From the NCBI GenBank assembly GCA_026225945.1, contig JAMJFZ010001258.1:8656001-8720000 (forward strand): 64,000 nucleotides of DNA, in the 5' to 3' direction. The notes under the pieces are model-generated. The model saw only the letters and a list, made by a program, of their open reading frames with translations, made no database searches and was not told the origin of the DNA. The DNA comes from Cricetomys ansorgei. Its lineage: Eukaryota > Chordata > Mammalia > Rodentia > Nesomyidae. Position 1 is the first letter of the stretch; each line of letters opens with the position of its first letter. Below are positions 34,111-46,814 of the stretch, piece by piece. A program made the translations under genes and the position numbers.

Positions 34111-35104
34111 TGTGTTGAATGATCATGGGTCTTCAGCACATCTAAGTTTTCTTTTCCACATATAAAACGTAGGTTCATGTTCATGAAGGACATGTACTGC
34201 CAGTGTAGAGTAGCCATCTTTTATGTGTCATGGGTCTTTGCATCTGGCCCAGGGAATGGCTAGTTCTTTGAAGAAAAGAGAAGAAAGCTGCCACTCTTAT
34301 TACTCTTACCAATGCATTAATACGAGATATGGAAGTTCCTAACTGAAGTGTAAGTTAGTTTCCTTATAACGCAGTAAGAGATGCATTACTACAAAGCAAA
34401 TCTTACCAGAGAAGAGCCCAGGAGAGAGAAGTGTCCTTGCTGAAATTCGCACTGCTATTTAAGTTGTGTCTAGTCAGGTCTGCAGAACTCCGCAGTATTC
34501 CACGACAGGGTTCTAAGACCTGCTAGCCCAGCGTCAGCACGGCTCTAGCTGCCCCTGGAGCCACGCATCCCTTTCTGAGGATTGAATGTGTTTGGTCTTC
34601 AGTTTTGCTGACTTCTGTGCTGAGTCTTCACTGACAGCATGATTGATTATATTTTGCAGTTTTCCACACTGAAGGAGGGACATAGAAGCCTTAGGGAAAA
34701 TACAGTCAAATCTCAAATATCAGAAACATGATCAAAGATGCATCATGTATATGTTTATGTCCCAAAGATGAGTAAATGAATGAATAAAAACAGTTTCCAA
34801 ATAAATATCCCATTGTTAAAGTTCGTTTGTATTCTTGTACCATCTCTACTTCTACGGTGACAACTTAACTTGAGGGGCAGAGGTTACAGCTCCCTTAATT
34901 ATTCCAAAATCTTCTCTTACCTAGTACAGGGCTCTTCATATAATCAGGACATTTTTTTATTGGAACAGCAATACTTATTGAGTTCATTAATATTACTAAT
35001 TATATAGTATAGAATTTCAGAGATTTTCTCTGCAAATTTTCAAATATGGCTATTTTTATATTTACTAATATCACATTTTTTGATTCTTACATACAGAATC
35101 AATT
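34111..35104. other. Unassigned
   Basis: No recognised repeat or gene. Confidence 0.45.

Positions 35105-35142
<38 letters not shown>
35105..35142. repeat. (TC)n microsatellite
   Basis: About 17 CT units with one extra C near the start. Confidence 0.95.
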
Positions 35143-35144
<2 letters not shown>

Positions 35145-35454
35145 GAATATAAGCTGATACCTGTTCTGATCATGTCTTCCAAATATAGGTACTTTCAGAT
35201 TTTATTAACTTAACTGATTAAAAAAAAGATACACAAATTAAAAATAATAAACTATATTAATCTGAGTATTAAATATGGAGAGGGTTTGTAAGTTATAGAA
35301 AGTTATATTGGATCTGATTTTTAAGCACTTGGCCTTGGTAAGTAAAAAAAGAATATATTTGTCATTTGAAGTGTTTTAGTGCTTTTCTTAGTAGAACACA
35401 AGCTTGAAAAATGCCCACAATCTTTGACAACTCCTGTTGGTATTATACTAAAGA
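35143..35454. other. Unassigned
   Basis: AT-rich sequence between the two TC tracts; nothing recognised. Confidence 0.4.
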
Positions 35455-35481
35455 CTCTCTCTCTCTCTCTCTCTCTCTCTC
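35455..35481. repeat. (TC)n microsatellite
   Basis: About 13 perfect CT units, 310 bases from the previous TC tract. Confidence 0.95.
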
Positions 35482-35699
35482 ATCTAAGGTTTAATTTGTA
35501 TTGTCCTCATTACTGGCCATGTTATTGTCACATTCGTGATAACATCTGAGATGACTTGCAGAAAAGACACCTGCTTATCTTGATTTAGTTGGTCCTCAAC
35601 TCATTAATTATCAAATATTTTTCTTCTTCCTTAAACCTTAGGAAGGCATTATGTAAGGGACATTGCATATCAGGATCAATACATGCAATTTCTAAATTT

Positions 35700-35795
35700 A
35701 CAGTCACAGTGGTCATAGGAGGTAGATAAAGCTACTATCCACATTTTGCAAAGGAGGAAATAAATTTAAAGATGAAACGAAGTCATTTGAAGAGA
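35700..35795 (+). repeat. MIR-like fragment
   Basis: 'aggaggtagataaagctact' (35717) then 'atccacattttgcaaagg' and 'gaggaaataaat' (35752) follow the plus MIR core order; the last part is decayed. Confidence 0.45.
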
Positions 35796-37260
35796 TGTTT
35801 GTATTTTACTAGTGTAATTGTGTGTCATTATGTTGAACTTCATATTCATGGAGAAGTATTCTTGTACTCTTTAATTCTTTCAAAATTAGTGCAATTTATC
35901 TTCATAATAATGCAGGCTCAGTTGACTTGCATAATTCTGTTGTAGTCTGATTCTATGATTTTTTTTCTTGTTTTTGATCCATTGCTTCTTAATGAACTTG
36001 TAATGAAACTCCGAATACGTCTCAGCTCTCATCCAGCCATGTATTTCAATTGTATATTTTTAGAATTGACTAGTTAGTGGATTCCAGAAATTCCCGAGTT
36101 CTATGAACTTAATCCTCAGAGTAGGCTAAACTGCAGACGGGTGCCCCGTTCTGCAACTTAAATAATAGAAAAAGATGATGCAGATTTTTTGTGAGGTTGG
36201 ACATCAGGTGACCTAGTTAAAGACTGTCTCCAGGAGACAATCTGCAAGGAACACACTCCAGTGAGTGTCACAACCTCACAGGGACTTCAGGCAGCGTATC
36301 AGAGCCCAGATGACTGCTAATGGGGACCCTGCCCATGATCTGTACTCCTGTCTAGGGCTGTACCACCATGAAAGTGCTTGATTTCAAGTGATTTGTATTC
36401 TGTCTTAGGATTTATTCGTCTCTGTTCTACACTGATACTTAAGTAAAGATGATGAATACTCTGAGCTGTGAGAAAATTACTTCAGTTCTCGAATACACTA
36501 CACTTCTCTACAGCGTCCTTTTTCACTGGTGTAACTCGTCTCAGACCTATCCAAATTTATTGTTTTTGTATTTAGAAAGACTTTCTCAGAGCAATACTTT
36601 CAGTCTATGGGTTTTGAGTGCTAGTGTAATTCCACCAGACCATATTCAAGGAGGCTGAACGTGCAGTTCAGATCTGTGCCAATGCTGGTCTAAATATCCC
36701 CAGGACCTGAAGCAAATGTCAAGCTTCACAATTTTGTGCTTAGAAGCAATAAATGAAATCAAAGGAGCGTATACTAGATGCTCTTTTTTGGGGTCTGACA
36801 CAGAGTTTTGCTGATTCATAGTTAGCAAGTGAGTAAATAAATAAGAATACATTATCATTTCTGTGAGTCAGGAAATGTTTTGAAGATGGGAAGAGGGGGC
36901 TGGTTCCTGAGCTTCACGTGGGGATTTTTGCCTGGAGAGAGACAGAATCTATGTGGAGGGACTTTTCTCTTACAGCTTCATTATGACAGAAGAGAGGGTT
37001 CTCAGGAGCAGGGAAGCTGTGGACTCATTATGTTCAAACCACAACTCAGGCAGCATGTGGCCTAGGATATGCGTGAATTCAACCCAACACAAAATCTCAA
37101 ACCTATGTAAAACATTAGGTGATAGTTTGTTATTTTCTTAATCTTTTGAAATTAAAATATTATATAATTTCCTCTTTCCCTTTTCTCCTTCCAATCATGT
37201 ACCCTCCCTCATTCTCTGTTTTAAATTCATGGCCTGTGGCCTTTTTGTTTTAATTGGTTT
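35796..37260. other. Unassigned 1.5 kb
   Basis: No recognised repeat or coding block. Confidence 0.4.
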
Positions 37261-37276
37261 GTGTGTGTGTGTGTGT
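37261..37276. repeat. (GT)n microsatellite
   Basis: Eight GT units. Confidence 0.85.
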
Positions 37277-37684
37277 TAATAAAATCTACTTTGTCCTTTG
37301 ATACTACCTTTATGTTTGCTCTTTCAGTACTGACTCCTTGGGCTACTGAGATCATGGTTCTTGGAGAAGAATCTACAAGGTCCATGTCACTAGGCCAGCA
37401 TAAAACCCAATGGCATTGTGACTTTTTAAAAACTCAATCGCATAGTTCTAGAAGATGTCTCTGTAGAGGACAGTGTCCTGTAGCAGTGTCAAAGAGCTGT
37501 GCACATCTGGACTGAATGTTTCTATTCAGTCTGCTTTGTGTTTTCCCTCTTTCCCTTCTCTAGACTTTACAAACTGGAACAACAGAGAACATGTGTCCTC
37601 CATACTTAGCTCTTTAGTATCTATTACATGTACTATGTACATCTAGTACATAGTAAACATGAAATGATTGTTTTGGATAAATAA
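37277..37684. other. Unassigned
   Basis: No recognised repeat. The 84-codon plus frame at 37261-37515 starts in the GT tract and has no codon bias. Confidence 0.4.
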
Positions 37685-37820
37685 AATTTAAGACTGGATA
37701 TGGTAGCTCAGACTCCTATAATCCTATCACTGACAACTTTGAGGCATAAGAACCACCATGAGTTCATAGTTAACCTGATCTATATAGTAATGTAGATCAC
37801 CTTGAGATCTAGTATGTAAC
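37685..37820 (+). repeat. Diverged B1-like SINE
   Basis: 'gactggatatggtagctcag' (37692), 'cctataatcctatcactga' (37714), 'ggcataagaaccaccatgag' (37743) and 'gttaacctgatctatatag' (37769) mirror the plus 7SL-SINE order with many substitutions. Confidence 0.6.
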
Positions 37821-37883
37821 CCTATTCAGGAAAGTAATGTTGGGGAAGTTTATTTTAATTATGTTTAAAATATTTTTGTGCCC

Positions 37884-38142
37884 TGTTGGGTGAGGGGCTG
37901 CCTAGGTCTTGGCGTTTTGTATTGGGGATATTTGATTGCTAATGATCTGCATATGCTATCAGTAGAATACCTGTCGAGTCCTGAATCAATAAAACCACCT
38001 GAGCTCAGATACTCGGGGTTCCACGATGGAGTCTGGCGCTGGTCAGGACTGTGGTTCCCTCTGCTGAGGTCTGGCAGAGTTTGCACCTATGAAAACACCT
38101 CCTTGTGTTCCTGTGCTGAGCTACCCCATAGTTGTACAACCA
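37884..38142 (+). mobile_element. Possible solo LTR (ERVK-like)
   Basis: The block starts with TGTTGGG at 37884, has AATAAA at 37988-37993, and is richer in CpG and G+C than its surroundings. An end near 38138 ('ttgtaca') would give a TG...CA unit of about 255 bases. No target-site duplication was found at these edges, so the limits and class are doubtful. Confidence 0.35.
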
Positions 38143-38284
38143 CAAAGTAAGGTAAATAAATAATAAATAAGTAAATAAACAAAATGAAATTTTATTTTAG
38201 GGCTGTTCTTAAGGAATAGGTAAAAAACCAGAGTACATTCTCTGAACCAGGAATAAAATCAAGCAGTTTACACACATTGCATCC

Positions 38285-38405
38285 TTAATAAGCTTCAATG
38301 TTCATTTGAAGTGGGAGGTGACATTATTATTCTTAGTTTTCAGATAGGGAGACCCCAGTATAGTGTAAGTTGGGTGAAATAGCTAAATTCATATGACTGA
38401 TGTGG
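38285..38405 (+). repeat. MIR SINE fragment
   Basis: 'gggaggtgacattattattc' (38312), 'ttagttttcagataggga' (38334) and decayed downstream sequence with 'atagctaaattcatatgac' (38380) fit the plus MIR core. Confidence 0.6.
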
Positions 38406-39690
38406 AGGATTATGTTGCTTTCAATTTCATGGCGCCTCCTACATTTTCTTCTGTCAACTGTAACTTGGATCTCAGGTGACAATTAAGGAAACAGTATAAA
38501 AAAGAGATACTTTCCCACCATCAACAATAATTAAGAGCATTATTATGAAAACATCCACTCCAGTATATGGATATTAAATATCCCACATGCTGGGCAGGAG
38601 TATAATCAGAATCTTAGGACTGAGAATAAGAGCTTGTAAAGGTCAACCAATCACGCAGTGCCTTCCTGTTGTGATTGTTGGTGAAGAACTGTTTCATTCT
38701 GAGCTACAAAGTCAAGGATGTAAACCTCTGCATGACATTTCTGTGTTTAAATTTACACACAATTAAAGGTTCACCTCTCATTTCCTGACTTACTAGTTTT
38801 GTTGTGCTTTAAATTAATTTATTTTTAAATTTGTGGTTTGGTGTTTCTTATGTAAAACAACTGTTCTGAGAAACTCTCTGCCAGTGTTGACCTATGATTT
38901 TCTCGTGGACAAGCATCCCTGCTAAGACTTGGAAGGTGGACCTTGTTCCATCCTGCTCTGAGATATTGGAGCTGGACTGGAAACTCAAGGTCTTTTCCAT
39001 CATAGTCAGGCATGATGCTTTTTGAAGTTGGATTGTCCACATTGGTAATGAACTCTGAGACATTCAAGTTCTCACTTGTCTCTAGAGCAGAGATCTTGAG
39101 AAGTATTTTGTTTTTCTCCATATGGTAACTATATGGAGTCCCTGAATTTAAATCAACTTAAGCCTCTCAATTTTCAGTCTAATTTTGTTGAATCAGAAAC
39201 CATGCAAATATTTAGCTTCTATCCCATGAATTATATGGAAAACTTTGTTTACTTATAATGCCTGACTATTAATCCCCCAGTGACATTATCGTTGAGCAGC
39301 TCAGAAGAACATGTGCACATGTCTGACAGTGTCCCGACACTTGGCACGTTCTCATGGCTGTGTTCTGTGGTTCTGCTAATCTGCCTATGTTCATAAAATA
39401 TAAACTTGCATATTATGGAACATAAGAAAACTGACGTTAGAGTATAAAAGGCCTGGAAACAGGGAAGGTTAAAGGCATATCATAAACCTCTCTTTACTGG
39501 GCTTTGGGATATTGCTGAGTTCAAGGTTATGTCTTTGAAAAGAGCTTCAGCACGTGTTTCCATGATTAATTATATTAGCTGTTTTCATGATTCAGTGAAA
39601 CCGTAATAGCATTTTAGACGAACAATCATTTATTATCCGAACAGAGAGATGCATCTTTCTCGTTCTAGTTTGCACTTGATCAATTTAGTT
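38406..39690. other. Unassigned
   Basis: No recognised repeat. The minus frame 38825-39121 (98 codons) has no codon bias and matches nothing known. Confidence 0.4.
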
Positions 39691-39717
39691 AAAACAAAAA
39701 ATAAAAAAAAAAAAAAA
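39691..39717. repeat. A-rich tract
   Basis: An almost pure A run, with a C and a T interruption. Confidence 0.85.
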
Positions 39718-39960
39718 CTTAACCTCATAATCTTTCAAGTTCAAATATCTTGGGAGAAGTTTAATTACAGCTCATCAAAAGCCTCAGTGTGGGATAATTT
39801 TACTCACACTAAGAAATTAGAACATTTCATGTGACAAATGACTATTGTTTTGTAATTAATAATTTATTTACATAAAATTAGTAATTGCATGGGATTAATT
39901 TAATTATGAGTAAAATGTGAGCTGAAATATAATTTGATCCATTTATTTAGACTGAGTGTA
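39718..39960. other. Unassigned AT-rich block
   Basis: AT-rich sequence with several TAAT words (39858-39905). No repeat is recognised. Confidence 0.35.
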
Positions 39961-40018
39961 TGCATGTGTGTGTGTGTGTGCATGTGTGTGTGTGTGTGTG
40001 TGCGTGTGTGTTTGTGTG
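39961..40018. repeat. (TG)n microsatellite
   Basis: Interrupted TG tract of about 58 bases with two CATG and one CG interruption. Confidence 0.95.
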
Positions 40019-40139
40019 GGTGTTAAAATCAGATACTAGAGTTTAACATATACTGTTACTTACTTTAATCTTAATAACCTAGCCCAGAGCAAACAAAAGA
40101 AAACAAAAAACCTCAGCACTGGTTTATTTTTTTTTCCTT

Positions 40140-40492
40140 TTTTAAAATTATTTTTTTATTAAGAAAATATTTAATTGGGGCTTGCTTACAGTTGCAGAGT
40201 GATTTTGTTTTCATCCTGGGAGGAAGCAGGTCAGCAGGCAGGCATGGTACTGGAGAAGTACCACCCTGATGTGTAGGCAGCAGGCAGACAGGGACACTGA
40301 GCCTGACATGAGCTTTAGAAACCTTAAAGCCTGCTCCCAGTGATGTACTTCATCCAATAAGGCCCCACCTACTTGAACAGGGCCACACCTCTTAATATTT
40401 CTAATCCTCCCAGTTCTACTCCCTGGTGACTAAAGCATTCAAATGTATGAACCTATGGGGGCCATTCTCATTCAAACTACCACAATGTTGTT
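40140..40492 (-). mobile_element. MaLR-like LTR, reversed (type A)
   Basis: 'atatttaattggggcttgct' (40167), 'ggcatggtactggagaag' (40241), 'ggccccacctacttgaacag' (40361), 'gggccacacctcttaat' (40380) and 'cctatgggggccattctc' (40452) are landmarks of a common rodent dispersed repeat. Its reversed end resembles MaLR LTR 3' ends. The start seen in sister copies (51541, 61777) is missing here. Confidence 0.6.
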
Positions 40493-40654
40493 TGAAATTG
40501 CTACAGTTTAAAAAAAGGGTTGCATGCATTTGAGGTATAGATGATGTTTCGATACACATATATTCAGTGAAGTAAACTAATCTCTACAGAAAACAATTCA
40601 CAAATATTCACATATCCATTGCCTCTAATTGGGACTATGGGTACAATTTATTTC

Positions 40655-41105
40655 TTTTCCTTAATTTTTTTTTCATGCAACATCTTTTGATCATGTCTTC
40701 CCCTTCCTTCATCTCCTCCTAGATCCTCCCCATGTCCCTACTTCCCTGTCTGCTCAATTTCAGTTCCTCTTTCTCTGAAAAAAAAAAAAACAAAAAAACA
40801 AAAAAACAAGAATACAAACAAAACAAAACAAACAAAACAAACAAAACCAAAGTGCACCAAAAAAAGTGGAGTCTGTTTTTTACCCTGGGCCTGGGGTAGG
40901 CTCTGCAGGGTGATTGATATATCCAGCTTCCAGTTTCAGTTCTTTGGGGGAAAAGTTGATTTTTCCTTTTCACAGCCAGTTTCAATTGAAAATAGCTTCT
41001 TAGGGGTGAGACATCGTGTCCACTTCTTATGCTCAAGGCTGGGATTTTACATGCTTTGAACCTGTGCAGGTCCTATGTGTGCTATCATAGTTTCTTCAAC
41101 AGATT
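40655..41105 (-). mobile_element. L1 3' UTR (L1-Mus/Rn-like) with internal A-rich tract
   Basis: Reversed L1 3' end: 'cttttgatcatgtcttcccc' (40684), 'tcctcctagatcctcccc' (40713), an A-rich (caaaa)n tract (40778-40852), 'aaaaaaagtggagtctg' (40859), 'aaatagcttcttaggggtg' (40990) and 'ttgaacctgtgcaggtcct' (41056). The A-rich tract belongs to this UTR type and is not a separate SINE tail. Confidence 0.8.
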
Positions 41106-41600
41106 TTTTTTTCTTTACCTTCATCGTTGAAGGCATGCTTTGTGTGTCTGATCCAGGTCTTCTCTGGGAGTAACATAGAATATGCTACTGTTAACACTGA
41201 CCATCTCTCAGATCCTTGGCTTGGATGAACTCATTTCTAAAGGAGGAAGGTTGGAACTTATCTCTGGGTGCAGCCAGGAAGCCATAGTCCAGGTGGCAGC
41301 ATAAGTGGATGCCCTATTTCCAGCTTCTGTGTCTCTAAAATTATCCCTGCTAATTGCCACCTCTTTAGGACTCTGCTTAATGAACATCTGCAGCTGCCCA
41401 TGGCTCTGTGGGTCGACCAGCAGCCCTCCCACAGACACTTGCCTACTTCAGGAAGGGGCTGCTTTGTGCTTTTCTCACAGGCAGAGTTAATACAGTTGAA
41501 GCTTATCATGAACTTGACACTGTTCCAAAAGGAAAACGGCATTCCGCATTACTGAGAGCTTTCAGGTGAATTTAACCTGATGCATAATTAGTGTTGCAAG
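41106..41600. other. Unassigned block, GC-richer than average
   Basis: No repeat match past the L1 boundary. Several overlapping open frames on both strands (41208-41555) reflect low stop density and share no codon bias. A POU-like word atgcataatta lies at 41580-41590. It could be further unrecognised L1 UTR or single-copy sequence. Confidence 0.3.
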
Positions 41601-44600
41601 ATGGAGGTTACAAAACAGCTAGAGCTAACAGAGACTTATCATTTACAACAACATCCACAGTGCCTTGGCAAGCTGCTGGGGTAAACTGCAGGTGGATTTT
41701 TACCTGGTCGGAATCACTAGGGTATGGAGATCCATTCTCTTTTCAAGGAAAAAGTAGTAAGTGTTTGAAGGCAGAATGGCTTGAGTGATAACATGAAGTC
41801 TTCCTTTCTCTCTTTCTCATCCTGTACAGTGGCTCTTCCTCTTCTGCAGTGTGTGTATGAATGTGAAAATTTTCTTATACAAACACACACACTAATTCAA
41901 TCTGCATGTTTTATGTTATGAGTGACTCAGAGTTTACAGAGTTACAGGATAATTTTGACAACACGCAATTTTTACATTATGTTTTAATATTGATCCTAAC
42001 ACTGGCAAAACAAGAACTCTATTTTATTGTTTTACCACTTAAATTCTGACAATCCTTCATATCGCTGGTAATAATGTGTTAGCTATATTGGGGAATGGGC
42101 TCAGTTATATACTTTGGGTGAAAAATCCAAGGTAGATGCTATCCTAATGCAATTTATTAGTAGATATCTACTTTTAAAATGTGCAAATTGTTTACAAGAT
42201 TTGAACCATACATCTTAGAAGCTATTTTACAGGCATGTTTATAAAAGAAGAGTAGATGCAGAAAGATGTTTGATTTAGCTTTCAATTTGTTATTAAAATG
42301 TTACTGATAGACAAATTTCTTAAAATATTTAGATATCATTCTGTTTTACTTTCAGTGAAATTGCCATTTCATACAATAGAAACGAGAAGCCTTGGGTGAT
42401 CGTTGGTAGTTACATCTTACCTCCAGGCTTTTGTCATATTATTTAGCTTCTTGTCATATGTAGAACAAAACACTGGCCTTTGAATAACTTGTGCATTCAC
42501 CAAATTGGAATGAAGAGACTATATTCTTAGGTAAATAACAAAACGATAGACAGTTAACGATAAGTGAAGTGAATTTATGAAGTTCAGAAGGCCTCCACGA
42601 CTATACACTTTTCTGTAGTTCAATCTAGGGATATATTTGTGAGGAAGTGTCTGTGTGTAGACATGTCTTTGTGTGTTTGTAAGCAGGTTTACAAGAGTAA
42701 AATTTGCTCATCCAGAAGGCATATTCTCTGTGATCGTTGAAGATATTTGAAGCGACCTTTACACAACTGCCTCCTTCTGCCTTTATTCTCACAAGGTAGG
42801 AAGATGCCCAGTTTGTTTCTCATTGTCTTCCTGGACAATGTTCTTACAGCTTCCCCTTAAGTTTCACTGTTGTTATAATATCAAGTTTATCAAAATTGAA
42901 TTAATGTGACATCTATAGGTTGGGTCCATGTATTCCTCTAATAGACTCATTAATTCAAGAGTCAACATACCCATTTATGACAAAGACCAGAGATTTCAGG
43001 TAAGTGATACAGTCATATAAACACAAATCTTTTTGAGTTCTGAGTCCATTCGTATAGTCATTAAGCTATCCCAACAGTCTCAAATCTTGCACTCTAGTTA
43101 TAAGGTAGATAATGAAGAAAGGAATATTTGGATATATCATCTTGAAAAATGAAAAAAAATCATATCATATTTCCTGGCCTTCCATGTCACCCAAGCAACT
43201 CCTTAGACATGAGATCCAGCTTCATGACATGGAACTGTTTCTCCACTCTTCCAAAGGTAGAGAGAGGTAGGTGTCTTATGTTTCTGAAGATGCAAATGCA
43301 GTTCCCCTCTGAATCACCAGAGTAACAAAGAACTGAGGACTACCTCACAGTCCATGTCAGGCAGCAGGCATTTGAGCTCACAGGCGGGACACTTAATTCA
43401 GTTCTGCTGTTTCACTTGTTCCGGGTTTGTGACATCAGGATTAATAGCTGCAAAGACATACCTGCCTTTGATTAATGATCTGGAGTCAAAAGAAGCAAGT
43501 CCTGAGTTTGCACACATTGCTTTTTTCTTGCTAAAGAGATTCTAATTGCATTTCTCACCTTTTGGATCTAGCTTTGGTCATTATTTATATAGTATTGTGG
43601 GCCAATTTTTCTTCTGTGTGTTTATATATGTGGGTTTATAAATGTTTGTGAAAATAATAATAAAAATTTAAATGGATTGAGTCAAGATGTAACAGAATCA
43701 AACTATAAATACACCTGATGAGGCTATCTGGACCCCTTGTCTCGGTCGGTTCACTAGGGTGTCTTGGTCTTTTACACTTTTAGACTGTATTTGTGATGGA
43801 CCTTGCTGCCACATGTTTGTCTAGGGACATTCTCAGTTTTTCTCCATGCTTGGGATCTGTGGTTTGCAAATTGTTTCGCATAGTTACTCTAATGTGTGAA
43901 GAGTGCTGGAATCAACTTCACATCACTTTGGTGTCAGTAAAATTGATTGAACCAAAAAGTGAACTTTGCGAGAGAGGATTTGTTCCAGGAAGCCCAGATT
44001 CCCTGCCCTAGGACACCAAAGAGAAAGCAGGCTAGCACTCATTTACTTGTACCAGGGAGAGGATGTGGTGAGCATGCCTTTACTGCCATCCAAGGTCTTC
44101 TGGATATGAGATGGAGAAATGTAAAACTGCGGAGAGATAAATGGTGCCTGCTTGGGTTATTTCCTGATTCAGGCCGTTACTGTGTTCAGTGTTTTTATTT
44201 CTATCAATGTTTCTTTCTGTTTCTTTCTGAGGCACTTTGTCTATCATGTCTGCTTTCAGCATTTCTTCTTTGAAACTTCATTTCTTCCACCGTGCTCCTT
44301 CAGCCTTTTTGTTTCTCATCTTGAAATATGATTTCTATGAAACAATGTACATACAAGCATTCTGTCTGCTGCCAGTTGACTGCAGTCTGAGGGTTCCTTT
44401 ATGTCTTCTAACAATCTGAAAGACCCTTTCCAGAAGCTCTAGGCAGGTTAGAAAATGGAAAACACTCCATGATAATGTCTTTCTCTACAGAGTCCCTCTT
44501 GAATATCCCCACGAATTTGTAAGCCTCATAAGTCTCAAGCTAATGTTTATAGATCCAGAGAGCAACACTTCTATACTAATACTACTAACTGATAATTTTC

Positions 44601-44917
44601 ACGTCAAAACACATCTCAAAAATCTGAGCAAAGAGCTAAATATGAGAGCATACACACATTCATGGGCATTATAGTCACATGCACACACACATAGTTTCTC
44701 ACCTGAACTTCTCCATGACTTCTGGGGAATTTGAAAGGTGACCAGGGTACAGAATAGGACTAGGTATAGAAAAAATCAAACTTAGACTCCACACAGGAAT
44801 TCTATTCTTAACTCTAGTATTACAACATCATATTACACCAAATTAATGAGCTCACAGACACAAATGCACATGCATGTGCATGCACACAGAGAGAGTAATA
44901 CACACATATTCACAAAC

Positions 44918-44920
<3 letters not shown>
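41601..44920. other. Unassigned 3.3 kb
   Basis: No recognised repeat, RNA gene or coding block in this long stretch, which is the largest repeat-poor interval here. The region 43360-43560 is slightly richer in TAAT-type words. Confidence 0.4.

Positions 44921-44954
<34 letters not shown>
44921..44954. repeat. (CA)n microsatellite
   Basis: About 16 CA units, preceded by looser CA-rich sequence from 44873. Confidence 0.95.
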
Positions 44955-44958
<4 letters not shown>

Positions 44959-46598
44959 CATACATACATACATCTTTTTCAAACTACAAAACAAAATGTT
45001 CCAGTGGCTTCATTAATCTGATCCTTTTGATAGTGATCATGCCAATGATACTGTTAGTATAAACATTTTCAACATTTTCAACTAACATTTAAAATATCTG
45101 AATGGATAATTAATTTTAATTTCATTTGAATTGGGGAAAGCCTGTACCAACTTGGTTGTGGAAGGGCTGGTTAATAATGATGTTGTTCCCTTCCTCTAGC
45201 CTTCTTATGAAAAAGTAGCTAACTGACAATTAGGAGTTTATAAAGGCAATTACCAAGTTTCTTATTAGTCATTGATGTTGCTGGACATTGCAAAGTCCAT
45301 CTGTCACATGCCTTGGCCCTCATTTGGTTCATAGTATTTATCTATGCTCACTGTGTTTCTCTCCCACTTCCTTCTCTTCCACTCCCTCATTATATACAAG
45401 GACTTCTAAAAAACAACAATAAAGACCCAGCCTTACAGAGGTGCCTAGCTTAGGAGGTCAAGTCCAGGAAATGGAAAGAGATTTGGTCTATTTCTCATAA
45501 AGAATAACCACCACAAGCATTGCTTTAATTCATTACCTATAAAGCCACCTGTGAAACTAGCCTTAGTTTGACTATCTGTGAATGGAGAGGAAGTATTTTA
45601 AGATTGTGAATTTATCCCTTTATGGGAGGGATCCATTCTGAAGTGTGCTGGTGGTTGTAACTAAGAACTGGTTTGTGAGTATTAGCTTTTGTTTCTTTAA
45701 AGAGCACTGGACTTCCTCAGATTTCCCCAATTAATTATACTGTTTGTGGTCCAATATAAAGCCATGAACTTTTCTATTGTGTTAAAAAAGAAAAGACCTA
45801 CTATTCACAAGAAAAAAACAGGTACTCTACAGAAATGAGAGGGCTGATTAGCCATCTTAAGACCATAAAAGTAAATTGGATAATATTCTTTCTTATTATT
45901 GAACTACTCTGGGGATACTTTTACTGTCTAGGGCTAAAGTCCATTATATAATAATTTTGAAATCGTTTCAGAAGTAATCAACCATTCCCCAACTTCACAT
46001 TATGATTCATATCTTATCAATACATACCATACCCATTATTTCGTTAAATTCTTAAGATTGTATTTTTATTAATTCATTTTTTTCTGTATGAAACAAATCA
46101 ACAGAGAGGTTGTGGGTTGCCAGCTGTCTTCTTGACTCATTCCTGCTTCCATGTTCCTTTAGTTATTGAGTTTTGTAATACACTGTCATCAGTTTTGACT
46201 GTGAATTAGAAAAAAATACTGAAATATTGTGATTTTTATATTTGATACACTTATTCTGATTTCTTCAAGTGACAAATATTTATCTTTATCCTTAAAAATA
46301 AAGTCCTGTCATTTTCTCATTATCTAGGTCTTTTTTTCCATTTCATCTGAAGGTGTCTCTCTATGACCTTGGAAATATTTTCAGTACTGTGTAGAGTTGA
46401 CATTCAGTTAAAAAAGAACTGTTCAGCCACAGCAATATAATAGGCTACAAGCATAATGCAATAACATTATTTTATTCTTATTATTGGAAGAATTAATTGA
46501 ATCTAAACTGTCACAGGCTATTTATTTTGCTTTATGCAAGTAATGAATACTAATATTTTCCTATGAAATAATCTGTGATATCAATAGGTAGCCATAGT
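44955..46598. other. Unassigned 1.6 kb
   Basis: AT-rich. 45085-45330 has clustered TAAT/ATTA words and no repeat. No coding block is recognised. Confidence 0.4.
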
Positions 46599-46650
46599 AT
46601 GTGTGTGTGTGTGAGAGAGAGAGAGGGGGGTGGAAGAGAAAGAGAGAGTG
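46599..46650. repeat. (GT)n(GA)n compound microsatellite
   Basis: Seven or so GT units run straight into GA units and then G-rich, GA-rich sequence. Confidence 0.9.
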
Positions 46651-46814
46651 GGTAGAGTGCAAATACTTCTGGGGTAAAACTTCAAAACATATTCAATTAG
46701 CTACCTCATTAAGCAGTATGAGGAACAAAACTCTATTATATTTTAAATGAAAACATACATTTTTACATTAATTTCCAATTCAAGTAGGTTTGAAAATGTC
46801 TTAAAGAGACAACT
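46651..46814. other. Unassigned
   Basis: AT-rich spacer, nothing recognised. Confidence 0.4.

Noticed and set aside
40719..41036. 105-codon minus-strand frame
   Set aside because: It lies inside a reversed L1 3' UTR, including its A-rich tract read as Phe/Leu/Val runs.
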